The notes: generated from the letters alone by a model not told the origin. Shown: positions 34,433-44,525, counted from the stretch's first letter. The stretch is DNA of 64,000 bases from Cytophagaceae bacterium ABcell3 (GCA_030913385.1 CP133159.1:3866584-3930583); one strand, 5' to 3'. Program-made: numbers and translations.

Positions 34433-35842
34433 ATGAAAACAGCTAGGCACATTTTTGCACTAATATGTTATGTATGCTTTTTTAACCTACCTGGGCTTAG
34501 CGCACAGGACAATAGGCAGCGTTTCCCAGACATAGAAAAGAGAGACCAGGAACTTCCCATTCCCCCAACAAGCTTTGTCCCCCAAGACACAGAGCCTGAT
34601 AAGACCATTACCATTGATATGAAAGATGACAGCGAGGTATATTTAGGCAATGGCGTCGTTTACAAAGGGTTTGTTATTGATGATAAAATCCCTGGCCCCA
34701 CTTTTACATGTGAAGAGGGAGAGGTAATTGAGTGGGTAGTAAAAAACTCTGGATCGCGCCCCCATGGCCTATCTATTCATGCTGCATACACTCAGACCTC
34801 AGAATATTTAGGAAATATAGCTCCCGGAGAAGAAGCTTCTGTTGTTTTTCGCGCTACCTATCCAGGAGTTTATATGTACCATTGTGCGCCAGCAGGACAT
34901 GCTACGCCCATGCATACACTTTTAGGACAGTACGGGATGATTGTGGTAAAACCTAAACAAAAGTACCGTTTAGAGGAAGTCCTAGAAAAGGACCCTGATC
35001 TTGAAATCTACTTATTACAACATGAGTTTTATGCCAATGGCAAAGATGCAGTAGAAGGTCAAGGGAAACCCATGTACGTGGCTTTTAATGGTCAGCCTTT
35101 CCGATATGTAAGAGACCCCATCAAAGGACGTCCGGGGGATTATGTCCGTATATACTTCATGAATGCAGGACCTAACCTCTTATCTACATTGCATTTAGTG
35201 GGCATTGTTTGGGATTATGCCTACTGGCAAGGCAATCCAGAAAACATCCTTACCGGTGGCCAAACAGTAACTTCTGGTCCTAGCGACACATGGGTTGTGG
35301 AATTCAGGATCCCGCCAGACGAAGGGGATTACACCATCGTGACCCACGCTTTTGGATCCGCCAGCAAAGGTGCTATCGGCATTTTAAATGCTCAAGAAGA
35401 TGCCGACCGAACAACACCTGAACTTGCAGACGGCCCTGTCTATACTGAAAACGAATGGGAGGAATTAAGAGAAGATATCAAAAGAACTATATCTCCTTTT
35501 GAACCTGGCTCTAAAGATGTAGACCCAGTTAAAAAGTACCCTCCCGGAACTAGTGAAATAACTGTTCAAATAATTGGCAACTCTTATTATCCCAAAGTTA
35601 TAGAAGTGGAGCCAGGCACAGAAGTAACATGGATAAATGAAGATGTTTTCCCTTTTCTCGAAGGAGAGTTTTCGGGAGCACATGACGTTTTTGTTATAGA
35701 TGGACCAGAACCTTTTAGGTCACCTATGCTCAAGCATGCAGAAAGCTACACTCATACTTTTACCGAAGAAGGTGAATATGAATATATTTGCTCTCCACAC
35801 CCTTATATGAAAGGTATAGTTAAAGTAAAAGAAAGAGATTAA
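34433..35842 (+). CDS. NirK-like two-domain cupredoxin oxidase fused to a C-terminal cupredoxin
   Basis: 469 residues from the ATG at 34433 (an ATG at 34421 adds four), with a signal peptide (FFNLPGLSAQ). Residues ~60-325 align with copper nitrite reductase (NirK/AniA): type 1 His 111, Cys 151 and His 161; type 2 His 116, His 150 and His 305. By eye, the catalytic Asp of NirK (P-H-N-V-D-F-H) is Ser 114 here (PHGLSIH), the catalytic His of HLIGGHGDY is Val 259 (HLVGIVWDY), and the type 1 axial Met is Gln 166 (MHTLLGQYG versus MHIANGMYG). Residues ~365-469 form a plastocyanin-like domain with its own copper ligands (AHDVF, YICSPHPYM). It is periplasmic. Nitrite reduction is doubtful; an oxidase or electron-transfer role is more likely. 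Confidence 0.85.
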   Translation: MKTARHIFALICYVCFFNLPGLSAQDNRQRFPDIEKRDQELPIPPTSFVPQDTEPDKTITIDMKDDSEVYLGNGVVYKGFVIDDKIPGPTFTCEEGEVIEWVVKNSGSRPHGLSIHAAYTQTSEYLGNIAPGEEASVVFRATYPGVYMYHCAPAGHATPMHTLLGQYGMIVVKPKQKYRLEEVLEKDPDLEIYLLQHEFYANGKDAVEGQGKPMYVAFNGQPFRYVRDPIKGRPGDYVRIYFMNAGPNLLSTLHLVGIVWDYAYWQGNPENILTGGQTVTSGPSDTWVVEFRIPPDEGDYTIVTHAFGSASKGAIGILNAQEDADRTTPELADGPVYTENEWEELREDIKRTISPFEPGSKDVDPVKKYPPGTSEITVQIIGNSYYPKVIEVEPGTEVTWINEDVFPFLEGEFSGAHDVFVIDGPEPFRSPMLKHAESYTHTFTEEGEYEYICSPHPYMKGIVKVKERD

Positions 35843-35859
35843 TCCCCTTTTATTAAGTA

Positions 35860-36114
35860 GGGGCCTGCTGAAAAAGTCACAAGCGTGCAAGATACGCATG
35901 GCCTTACATGAAGACGTATTGGAATACTACGAATGTAAGGCCATAAAGTAGATTGTGCGCTTGTGGCTAGCCCCATAAAATATTGATTAAAAACTTCTCA
36001 ATTTACTGTACACGGAAAAAATAAGAAATAACCGAAAAACCCTTGCACCTATACCTCATAATAATTTATGCAAATATTAACAGACCAATGTTTGGAGCGT
36101 TTTTCAGCGCGCCC
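35860..36114 (+). mobile_element. Foldback MITE, copy 2 (255 bp)
   Basis: Begins GGGGCCTGCTGAAAAA and ends TTTTTCAGCGCGCCC, flanked by the 6-bp target duplication TAAGTA (35854-35859 and 36115-36120). It is about 90% identical to the copy at 21227-21479, with the same internal palindrome at 35900-35942. It inserted 17 bases after the stop of the NirK-like gene and could serve as a hairpin at its 3' end. Confidence 0.92.
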
Positions 36115-36120
36115 TAAGTA

Positions 36121-36631
36121 CGGACAATGTCATAAATTTAAACTTTAGGACATATTTTCAGTGCGCCCTTATTTAACCTAAAATAGGCAATAGAGCTTTC
36201 TATTATGTAGCAAAATAACTTCAAATCAATTGCTTCGCTCACATTTGTATCTTATCCATAGTGCTGATTTATTATTATTTTGCTCCTCATGATGAAATCT
36301 ATTAAATAATTCAGGTTGAACACCCAGTACTCGCTACTCAAAGACTGTTTGCCATTCTAAAATCATGGATTTTCGAATAGTTTTTTATGTAAAAAATACA
36401 CTAACCTTACACAAAAAGGCCAATTTTTACACAAAAACCCGTTTTTTATAAATAAAAACCACTTAAAAAAAACGCTTACAAATACTTACATCAAATAATT
36501 CTTCATGTAAAATATAACTTATTTATAAAAAACAGAGTATTACATCTTTATATATTTATAAAAAATCTAATTTTTATCTCAGAAATATGTAAAAAATTTA
36601 TTTTCTTGCACATATTATAACAAGTTAACTT
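36121..36631. other. Very AT-rich spacer with a solo MITE-like end
   Basis: No gene is seen in these 511 bases. At 36155-36168 TTTTCAGTGCGCCC matches the right terminal repeat of the neighbouring MITE with one change, probably a relic of an earlier insertion. From ~36370 to 36620 the sequence is extremely AT-rich, with repeated TTTATAAAAAA-type motifs near 36530 and 36558. It must hold the promoter of the type B protein gene, but no clean TTG-N19-TAnnTTTG is visible. Confidence 0.6.
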
Positions 36632-39600
36632 ATGAGGAAGTGTACTTCTATCAAATTTTCCGCAAAAGAGGCCACACAAGTCTTCAGAAAATTTGCAAGA
36701 GTATGGTTAGCCATCTTTCTGTTAACATCATGCTTTTCTTCTAATGCGCAAGAACATTCACATGAAGAAACAGATTTAAGAATACTGGCAGAAGACCTGT
36801 GGTTTGAAGCCTCAAAAGAGCTAGCAAGCCTCCACATTCCAGAAAGCGAAAAACACGACTTTTACGTCTACGCATCCGAGCAACTGCACAAAGAAAAAAT
36901 ATTATTTTTCCTTCACGTTTTCAAGGGCCTAATTACCGAAGAAAACCTAGACAAGTACATAAACAACATGCGCTCTTCAAGAAAAGAGGCATATCAAAAG
37001 TTTCTGCGTGCCCCAAAAGATAAAAAGAAGCCCACCCCTACCCCACGACCAGGGTTAAGACTAAAGTCGGACGAAGCTTGCTATAATATGGGTTTTGAAA
37101 CAGGAACTTTTGTTGAATGGGAAGGAGCATTGAGAAACAGACATATAGGCAATCAGGCTTTTCCCGAAGTGGCGATCCCTGGTCCTTGGGAAGAAGGTTT
37201 TAACCAACACTGTATCATGACTCCGGATATGACAGATCCGTTAATTCCCGATCTGCCTGTAGTAGCCCCTGGCAGAACAAACGCTGTCCGACTGGGAAAC
37301 ACCATAGGAGGAGGACATTTGGCTACGCTACGACGAACCTTTACCGTTGACTCTTCTAACATGATTTTCACTTATCGATATGCAGTTGTTTTAGACGACC
37401 CTGCTGACGCTAGAGGACATGGAGGTTTGCACAGGCCACATTTCAATGCACGGCTCATCGGGAGTGACGGCGAAGAAATTGGGTGTACAGGCTACTCTGT
37501 AGTGGTAGAGCCTAATTTACCTGACTATATTAGAACCTGTGTTGGCATGGACTGGGCTATGGATGAAAAAAACATCGGTTGTCCGCCAGAAAATGTGAAT
37601 GACGGCGCTGCCCATTATAATCCACACCCAAGAAATGGCTGCCGGGGAAACAATCTGGATATATACTACAAGAATTGGTCTACGGTATCTATGGTATTAA
37701 ATGAATACATAGGGCAAGAGGTTACCATAGAATTTACGGCGGCAGACTGTGTGCCTGGCGCTCATTTAGGATATGCCTATGTAGACACTGAGTGTGCTCC
37801 ACTAAACCTTTCCCAAACCCAGCCAATCTGCAGTGGCACAGAAGAGCGTACCATAGAGGCTCCCGAAGGCTTCGAATCTTACAGTTGGTCTGGCCCAGGC
37901 ATTGTTTCCGGCGAAAATGAACAAGTGGTCACTGTAAACAGGTCTGGAACTTATACCGTTACCATAATGCCGATTTCAGACAACCCATGCCCGACAGAAC
38001 TGGAATATGTGGTAGAAGAAACTTGTCCACCAAGAGCATACAACGCCAGTGTCTGCGAAACTGAATTAAATACTCTAGAGGCTGAAAACATTGACCTAAG
38101 CAACTATGAATCCTTGATAACAGAAAATGGTCTATACGGAGAAGTAATCGCTTGGCATACAGAATTACCTGCGAACAACGCCAATCTAATCATAGATCAT
38201 AACATAACAGTCCAGCATCAAGATACGGTTTATGCTATCTCCTCATTTGAAGACATCAGAACAGATACTGTACCTTTAGCTTGGACTGTCCAAAACATGC
38301 CTGAAATTAGCTTTCCTGACCAAGAACCTTTGTGCGAAGGGAGCAATCCAGTTACCATTGAAAATGTAACACCTCAAGGAGGGACGTATTTCGGTGACCA
38401 TACTACCGAGTCAGGCACATTTAACCCCGAAGAAGCGGGAGTTTTCACTTTGTCCTACACTTATACAACAGAAGAAGGATGCTCTGACACGGCAACAAAT
38501 ACCATTGAAGTCATTCCCCCTCCAATAGTCAATGCAGGAAACGATCTATCAATTTGTGCTACCGAACAAGAGGTAGTTTTATCTGCAGACTCTGCCAATG
38601 CTACTAGTTTACAATGGAGTGGAAGCGGAAATTTTTCACCTGATGCATCGTCTATTTCACCTACTTACGCACCTTCTGAAGAGGAAAAGTCTAATGGCAT
38701 AGCAACGCTAACTCTTACAGCAACGGGAATTGCTCCTTGCCCTGTCATAACTGATACCGTCAGCATTACCATAGTTCCTGAGCCTAGAGCAGATGCAGGT
38801 GAGGACCAATTGCTGTGCAGCGACGTTACAATGATTAACCTAGAAGGTTTTGCAGAAAACCATGAATCTGTCACTTGGACTGGAGGCTCTGGAAGCTTTT
38901 CCCCTAATGACCAACAGACCACCACTTACACCCTAGCCCCAGGAGAAACTGAACATGAATACTTAACCTTGACACTAACAGTAGCAAGAGATTCTTTATG
39001 CGATCCTGCCTATGATGAAGTTGAGATAAGGTTTGCCTTACTGCCTACCGCCGATGCTGGGCCAGACACTAATGTATGTGCTAACAATGCAGAAGTAAAC
39101 CTTTCAGGCACTATCACAAATGCCCCAGAAAGCATCTGGTCAGGAGGACATGGCTCATTCTCTCCATCTCCTAATGTGGTCGATGCAATATATCACCCAA
39201 CAGAAGATGAAGCAAATACAGGACAAGTCACCCTGACATTGAGTACTACAGGAAGCGAAGTCTGCCCTGATGTCTCAAACCAGGTAACCATACAAATATA
39301 CCCATCTCCCAATGTTGACGCAGGTCCTCCAGTAGAGATTTGCGCCAACGAAGAACAACTTACCCTGCAAGGAACAGCTTCAAATGCCTCTAACATTATA
39401 TGGTCAGGTGGTGCAGGTTCTTTTTCACCATTAAATGAAGCTTCCACAACCTATACGGTAGCTCCAAATGATATACTCAGCAGGGTATTTACTTTAACGT
39501 TAACTGCCGAAGAAGAAGGCTGTTTGCCTGAATCCGACGAAACCACTATAACCATACACCCATTTCCTGAACTAGAAACCCCTAATATGACTACCTGTGA

Positions 39601-40540
39601 AGGTGAAGAGGCCACCATTACAACCACTAACATTCCAGGAGCATCTTATCTATGGAACTCAGACAACGGCAGTACAAGCAATGAAGGACATACACTAAAC
39701 GTCTTAACGGAACCTGGCGAGCAAGAATTTCAGGTCACAGTCACTTCGCCAGAAGGGTGTACCGCTACGGATAGTATGGTTTTAAAGGGTGTTCCCCATC
39801 CAATAATATCGGTAAATGACACGGCCACTTGTGTCAACAAAGATTTAAGAATGATAGTGGAGTTGATTAACGAAGATGATCTTGACCCTTCCTCCTTATC
39901 CTTCCAGTGGACAAAAGACAATCAGGTAGTATCCAATAGCCATGACTTTTACACTACCGCAATAGAAAACTTTACCACTGAAATTACGGTGAGCAATGGC
40001 TGCCCAACAACAGAGCAAGCCTCTGTAACAGTGCATCCTGTCCCTACAGGCGACTTAGGGCGAAACCATATGGTATGCCGAGAAGAAGATGAGTTTGTCA
40101 CCTTAGACCCAGGAGAAGCCGATGCTTATCTATGGCATCGACATGAAGACTCATCCAGGACGTTGGAAGCAAAAGACCCAGGTCTATACCAGGTAACACT
40201 TGCCAATGAATTTGGTTGCGAAACGACCCTCGAAACAGAAGTAAGGGAAGTTTGTCCACCGAGCCTGCACATCTCAAATGCATTTAGTCCCAATGGCGAT
40301 GGCAGCAATGACAAATACACCGTGTACCATAAAAATGTAACAAATTTCCAAATGCTCATTTTTAACCGCTGGGGAGAAATCATCTTTGAAAGCGTAGACC
40401 CTGATGAAGCATGGGATGGGTATTACCGGGGAGACCCTATGCCGGTAGGAGTATACCCATGGAGAATTACCTATGAAGGAAACTCAGAAGAATACAGAGG
40501 GCCTTATAAAAAACAAGGGAGTGTAACATTGATAAGGTAA
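36632..40540 (+). CDS. Large secreted protein with type B (gliding-type) T9SS sorting domain
   Basis: 1302 residues. A long n-region precedes the signal peptide core (VWLAIFLLTSCFSSNAQ). Residues ~150-390 form a Cys-containing, probably beta-sandwich or lectin-like domain (CYNMGFETGTFVEWEGAL; HLGYAYVDTEC). Four ~87-residue repeats follow (~632-715, 718-803, 806-890, 893-977) with DAGxD..C, WSGGxGSFSP and TLTLT, an Ig/PKD-like fold. The C-terminal ~90 residues are a gliding-motility-type domain (ISNAFSPNGDGSNDKY, IFNRWGEIIF, AWDGYYRG, PVGVYPW). It is predicted to be exported by T9SS to the surface. The PorP/SprF gene 17 bases downstream is its likely partner. The SprB repeats of locus 1 are absent, so the two adhesins differ in bulk and perhaps in ligand. 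Confidence 0.92.
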   Translation: MRKCTSIKFSAKEATQVFRKFARVWLAIFLLTSCFSSNAQEHSHEETDLRILAEDLWFEASKELASLHIPESEKHDFYVYASEQLHKEKILFFLHVFKGLITEENLDKYINNMRSSRKEAYQKFLRAPKDKKKPTPTPRPGLRLKSDEACYNMGFETGTFVEWEGALRNRHIGNQAFPEVAIPGPWEEGFNQHCIMTPDMTDPLIPDLPVVAPGRTNAVRLGNTIGGGHLATLRRTFTVDSSNMIFTYRYAVVLDDPADARGHGGLHRPHFNARLIGSDGEEIGCTGYSVVVEPNLPDYIRTCVGMDWAMDEKNIGCPPENVNDGAAHYNPHPRNGCRGNNLDIYYKNWSTVSMVLNEYIGQEVTIEFTAADCVPGAHLGYAYVDTECAPLNLSQTQPICSGTEERTIEAPEGFESYSWSGPGIVSGENEQVVTVNRSGTYTVTIMPISDNPCPTELEYVVEETCPPRAYNASVCETELNTLEAENIDLSNYESLITENGLYGEVIAWHTELPANNANLIIDHNITVQHQDTVYAISSFEDIRTDTVPLAWTVQNMPEISFPDQEPLCEGSNPVTIENVTPQGGTYFGDHTTESGTFNPEEAGVFTLSYTYTTEEGCSDTATNTIEVIPPPIVNAGNDLSICATEQEVVLSADSANATSLQWSGSGNFSPDASSISPTYAPSEEEKSNGIATLTLTATGIAPCPVITDTVSITIVPEPRADAGEDQLLCSDVTMINLEGFAENHESVTWTGGSGSFSPNDQQTTTYTLAPGETEHEYLTLTLTVARDSLCDPAYDEVEIRFALLPTADAGPDTNVCANNAEVNLSGTITNAPESIWSGGHGSFSPSPNVVDAIYHPTEDEANTGQVTLTLSTTGSEVCPDVSNQVTIQIYPSPNVDAGPPVEICANEEQLTLQGTASNASNIIWSGGAGSFSPLNEASTTYTVAPNDILSRVFTLTLTAEEEGCLPESDETTITIHPFPELETPNMTTCEGEEATITTTNIPGASYLWNSDNGSTSNEGHTLNVLTEPGEQEFQVTVTSPEGCTATDSMVLKGVPHPIISVNDTATCVNKDLRMIVELINEDDLDPSSLSFQWTKDNQVVSNSHDFYTTAIENFTTEITVSNGCPTTEQASVTVHPVPTGDLGRNHMVCREEDEFVTLDPGEADAYLWHRHEDSSRTLEAKDPGLYQVTLANEFGCETTLETEVREVCPPSLHISNAFSPNGDGSNDKYTVYHKNVTNFQMLIFNRWGEIIFESVDPDEAWDGYYRGDPMPVGVYPWRITYEGNSEEYRGPYKKQGSVTLIR

Positions 40541-40557
40541 TCAATTACATGTAGTAA

Positions 40558-41598
40558 ATGGCTAAATCAACAAAGGCTATAAAAGCACCGTTATTAATGT
40601 TCAGCATACTGTTTTGCGCACTATGCCAGCACCTTCATGCCCAAGACATTCAGTTTTCTCAATTTTACGCTACACCACTTTATCAAAACCCTGCATTTGC
40701 TGGAAGTGCACACGCCACACGCTTTATACTACACCAGCGCTTGCAATGGCCTTCTTTAGATGCAAGGTACATTACTTCGATGTTTTCTGCCGACCATTAT
40801 TTTGAAAAGCAAAGAAGTGGAGTCGGGATTATAGCCTTTAGGGACTGGCAAGGCGCCAGCATTATCAATTCCAGTCATATTGGCCTACAGTATGCTTACG
40901 AATTACCAATTTCTGAAAAACTGACCTTTAGAGCAGGATTGGAAGCGTCTTTTGTTTCCAGAAGCCTAAACTATGCGCTATTGACTTTCCCAGACCAATA
41001 CTCTGTGGCAGGCTTTCTGGACAACCCCACCAATGAACCTTTAGATGGCAGTTCTGTCACTTATGCAGATCTCTCTTCAGGTGGCATACTGTACCATGAA
41101 AACTTTTGGGTAGGACTTTCTGCCCATCACATGAATACACCCAACCAGTCTTTTTATGGAGACCTAAGCAACCTGCCTGTCAAATGGGCTGTAACAGGGG
41201 GCTACAAAATTGTCTTGAGAAAAAACCAATCAACAGCATCTTTAGAAGAAAAAACTTTCTCAATAACCCCTACTTTTCACTATAAGACCCAAGGAAGGTC
41301 TGACCAAACAGATATAGGGTTATATGCACTGTATGATAATATTATTGCAGGTGTGTGGTACCGTGGGATACCATATTTAAAAAGATACCGTGAGTACCTT
41401 CACAACAATGAGTCAATGGTTGTACTTTTGGGGTTCAAAATTGATAATCTCAGCATTTCATACAGCTATGATGTTACAGTATCAAAACTTGCTGGCGCAC
41501 AAACAGGAGGCAGCCATGAGATTAACCTAACATACCTTACAGACTGGCCACCACGTCGTGGTAAACCTAGAAGAAAGCTCCCATGTCCACGGTTTTAG
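40558..41598 (+). CDS. PorP/SprF-family type IX secretion outer membrane protein
   Basis: 346 residues with a signal peptide (LFCALCQHLHAQD) and the diagnostic start of the mature chain IQFSQFYATPLYQNPAFAG. Beta-strand-rich throughout, for example SHIGLQYAYELPISEKLTFR and ISYSYDVTVSKLAG near the end, the usual SprF C-terminal signature ending in the SHEINLTY segment. It starts 17 bases after the large type B protein gene on the same strand and is the second PorP/SprF in the window. Each is predicted to serve its own neighbouring substrate. Confidence 0.92.
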   Translation: MAKSTKAIKAPLLMFSILFCALCQHLHAQDIQFSQFYATPLYQNPAFAGSAHATRFILHQRLQWPSLDARYITSMFSADHYFEKQRSGVGIIAFRDWQGASIINSSHIGLQYAYELPISEKLTFRAGLEASFVSRSLNYALLTFPDQYSVAGFLDNPTNEPLDGSSVTYADLSSGGILYHENFWVGLSAHHMNTPNQSFYGDLSNLPVKWAVTGGYKIVLRKNQSTASLEEKTFSITPTFHYKTQGRSDQTDIGLYALYDNIIAGVWYRGIPYLKRYREYLHNNESMVVLLGFKIDNLSISYSYDVTVSKLAGAQTGGSHEINLTYLTDWPPRRGKPRRKLPCPRF

Positions 41599-41817
41599 CG
41601 GGAAGGTAATACAGCATACAAAACTCACCCTTAAACCTGTATAACAGGAGACTTAAACCCAAAGTATTACAAAGAATATCCGTGTTGGTTTTGATATAAT
41701 ATAGGAGACATGAGTGACTTGAAGCTGTTTTTGACACACAGTATACACTTCCTATTTCCCGTTGTAAACTTTTTTTGACACAAGATGTTTTTTTACATCA
41801 GAAAAATATCAAGAAAC

Positions 41818-42585
41818 ATGACCAATAAGGACTTTGCCCTCGTGCTGTCTGGCGGAGCAGCTAGGTGCATTGCACAACTAGGTATTTTACAAGCACTAGA
41901 GGAAAACAATATAAAACCTGCTGTAATTTCCGGAGTAAGTGGAGGTTCCATAGTGGGAGCTTTTTACTGTAATGGATACACCCCTAAAGAGACCCTCCAA
42001 ATAATTAAAGAAACCTCCATTCTAAAAGCTCTAAGGCCAACATGGAGCCCTGGTTTGCTTAAACTGAGCAAAGCAGAAGAAATTTTCCGGAAATATCTTA
42101 AAGCAGAAACATTTGAGGCATTAGAAACCCCTCTTTTTATTAGCGCATGCGATGTTGAAAATCCAAAAAACATTGCGTTTTCAGAAGGAGAAATTATACC
42201 TCCCCTACTAGGAAGCTGCTCCTTGCCTCCATTGTTCAGGGCTGTAGAATACAATGGAAAAAAATTAGCAGATGGAGGAATTGTCAACAACCTGCCCGTT
42301 GAGCCCGTCAAAAACTACAAAAAAATAATAGGTGTAAACGTTAACTTGGTCAAAACCAATATACCACCAGACTCTTTAGTCCATTATACAGAATGGGTCA
42401 TCGATGTGGTGGTAAACAACAACATAAAAGAGAGCATCAAACAATGCCATTTATTTCTAGAACCACCCAAAATGAAGAACTTTCACCTGATAGATGTAAT
42501 GAAAGCCGATGACATGTTTGAAGTGGGCTATAAGCATGCGAATGAAAATATGGATAAAATATCAAAGTTAATCAACTCACATTGA
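41818..42585 (+). CDS. Patatin-like phospholipase
   Basis: 255 residues from the ATG at 41818, which puts the oxyanion motif at the usual place; the frame is open from the ATG at 41785. FALVLSGGAARCIAQLGIL is the G-G-x-x-R oxyanion region, with the third Gly replaced by Ala and the Gly after Arg by Cys. GVSGGSIVGAFY gives the G-x-S-x-G nucleophile, and LADGGIVNNLPV gives the D-G-G dyad Asp, so the catalytic Ser-Asp pair is intact. It would hydrolyse phospholipid acyl chains. No signal peptide is seen. Monocistronic. Confidence 0.9.
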   Translation: MTNKDFALVLSGGAARCIAQLGILQALEENNIKPAVISGVSGGSIVGAFYCNGYTPKETLQIIKETSILKALRPTWSPGLLKLSKAEEIFRKYLKAETFEALETPLFISACDVENPKNIAFSEGEIIPPLLGSCSLPPLFRAVEYNGKKLADGGIVNNLPVEPVKNYKKIIGVNVNLVKTNIPPDSLVHYTEWVIDVVVNNNIKESIKQCHLFLEPPKMKNFHLIDVMKADDMFEVGYKHANENMDKISKLINSH

Positions 42586-42646
42586 AATGCTAATGTATTT
42601 TAATCTCCTTACAACAACCAGCATTAAGAATTATGAAAAATAAAAT

Positions 42647-44284
42647 CTATTTTTTGGGCCGTGCTTTAGTATCTACATAAAACCCTTCCCCTATTTTATT
42701 TCCGATCAAGCTCAAACCTTCCTGCTCATAGGGCGTGCAAGGCAAAGGGTGGTTGTGACATAAATCACCCTCCTCAGGAAGGTAAAGGTCAAAGCCAGGC
42801 TTCTGCACCTGTTTTACCGAAACTTGTTCATAAGGTTGAGGATATAAAACATGCTCTAACAGGCTTACTCCTTCCAGTTCTTTATAAATAGACCAAGCAG
42901 AGAAAGCAAGCATAACAGCACAACAGGATATAGCCATCACCCTCCTAAATTTATACAAAGCCATATAAGTAACTACAAGAAAGCAGCTAATAATAAAACC
43001 ATGGGCAAAGCGAAAGTATGGTGCCATATAAAACCAAAAGACCACCCCTGCAAAAGAAAGCAAATACAATAATATTAGTATTGTGCTTATTTGACTTTTT
43101 CTAACACGAAACAAGACAATAGCCGGCGAAATGAGCATAACAAGAAATATCGTGTGTTCCACAAATGTTTTGTTTTGCCACCAAATCTTAAACCATTCCT
43201 GAAAAGGGAGCTTACTGGCCCATTCCCAATTATAAGAAGCTGTACGGGCAAAACTCTTCACCCACTCTTTTTCAGTTACTACCAAATCATAAGGCACCTT
43301 CCATTGAAAAGAGAAAATATCAATATAAGGGAATGGGTATATTAAATAACCGGAAATTATTGCATTTCTGGTAAGCCAAGGAACTAATACTAAAGCTGCA
43401 ACCAACGTTAAGTAAAGAAAAAAACGCTTCCTTTGGGTATGTTCAAGCCAAAAGATCATTAGCAGTGGAACTGTTAAAATGGCAATAGAGGATACTTTAA
43501 TGGTAATCAATACAAAAGCAAACAAAAGAATAAGTTTCAACACCACTGCGTCTCGTGATTGAAGCCAATCCATGAGTAAACAAAGCGTCAATAACACATA
43601 AACTGTGGTAGGGTAATCTGGAGAGGGTGAAGAAACCCAAGGGCGGTAAAATATCATGATCAACAGCAGGATGCCGGAGAAAAAGTATATAGCAAAATCC
43701 CTTTTGTCTTTCGCAAAGATTTTACGGAGACAAAAAACAGAAAAAATAAAAAATAAAAAAGATGGCAAGGCATTGTGCAGTGGGGTTCCCAAAAAGCTTG
43801 TAAAACTAAATAAAGCAGTGGCTAAATGATAAGAAGAGTTAAACCCAAACCGTCCATGAATGTTTGCCAGGCCTTTTACCGCAGGATAATTTTCAAACCA
43901 TTGAATCGTCTGAGCGTGATATAGTGCTGTATCGGTTACAAAAGGAGTCCTAATTGATTGTGATAGCGCAAAAACAAAGAAAATAAGAACAGAAGCCCAA
44001 AACCATTTGCTGCCTGAAACAAACGTAAACTTTTTTATATCAGAAAAATTAAACGATAAGTATCCAACACAAAAAAGAAACAGTAAACTGTTGGCAATCC
44101 ATGCCATGCCCACAAACAAAGAAACAAAGTTCAACAAGACCATCAACACTGCAAGCCCTGTTAGCATGTAAAACTCCACAGGTTTTTGCACCCCTCGACC
44201 CTTATACCCAGAGCGCAAGAAAACAGCCCCTAAAACATAGGTTATAAAAGATATGTAAATCCAAACGACAAGTGTGATAAGCAT
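42647..44284 (-). CDS. Polytopic membrane protein (LIC_10190-like)
   Basis: 545 residues with roughly twelve membrane segments and a soluble C-terminus. A luminal-type loop near residue 115 reads TDTALYHAQTIQWFENYP, reminiscent of GT-C glycosyltransferase-fold proteins, where acidic residues in the first loop are catalytic. The C-terminal FDLYLPEEGDLCHNHPLPCTPY and LIGNKIGEGF match what I recall of the LIC_10190 family, whose function is unknown. A lipid-linked sugar transferase role is a guess. A hairpin lies between this gene and hflC. Confidence 0.7.
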   Translation of the reverse strand: MLITLVVWIYISFITYVLGAVFLRSGYKGRGVQKPVEFYMLTGLAVLMVLLNFVSLFVGMAWIANSLLFLFCVGYLSFNFSDIKKFTFVSGSKWFWASVLIFFVFALSQSIRTPFVTDTALYHAQTIQWFENYPAVKGLANIHGRFGFNSSYHLATALFSFTSFLGTPLHNALPSFLFFIFSVFCLRKIFAKDKRDFAIYFFSGILLLIMIFYRPWVSSPSPDYPTTVYVLLTLCLLMDWLQSRDAVVLKLILLFAFVLITIKVSSIAILTVPLLMIFWLEHTQRKRFFLYLTLVAALVLVPWLTRNAIISGYLIYPFPYIDIFSFQWKVPYDLVVTEKEWVKSFARTASYNWEWASKLPFQEWFKIWWQNKTFVEHTIFLVMLISPAIVLFRVRKSQISTILILLYLLSFAGVVFWFYMAPYFRFAHGFIISCFLVVTYMALYKFRRVMAISCCAVMLAFSAWSIYKELEGVSLLEHVLYPQPYEQVSVKQVQKPGFDLYLPEEGDLCHNHPLPCTPYEQEGLSLIGNKIGEGFYVDTKARPKK

Positions 44285-44467
44285 AATAAAGACCGGTCTC
44301 CGCCACAGGGAATCTAAGTTAAAGCTAAAATGCTGTTTTCGGAACTTTTATTATGACAATGCCTGTATTTTTTGCACAAAACAAAAAGAAAGCCACCATT
44401 GGCTAGGGAGGAAAACGGAGAGCAGTGGTTGATAAGATTCCTGACATACCCATATTGCCCCTTAACA

Positions 44468-44498
44468 AGGATGACAAGTATTTTAAACTTATCATCCT
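44468..44498 (-). terminator. Hairpin downstream of hflC
   Basis: AGGATGACAAGT (44468-44479) and ACTTATCATCCT (44487-44498) form a 12-bp stem with one mismatch, 28 bases after the hflC stop as read on the minus strand. The trailing U tract is weak. Confidence 0.4.
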
Positions 44499-44525
44499 AA
44501 ATTTAATTTTCAGATCCGGTCTTTG

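Noticed and set aside
34433-35842. Calling the cupredoxin protein nirK
   Set aside because: The two catalytic residues and the axial Met of NirK are replaced, so the symbol would overstate the function.
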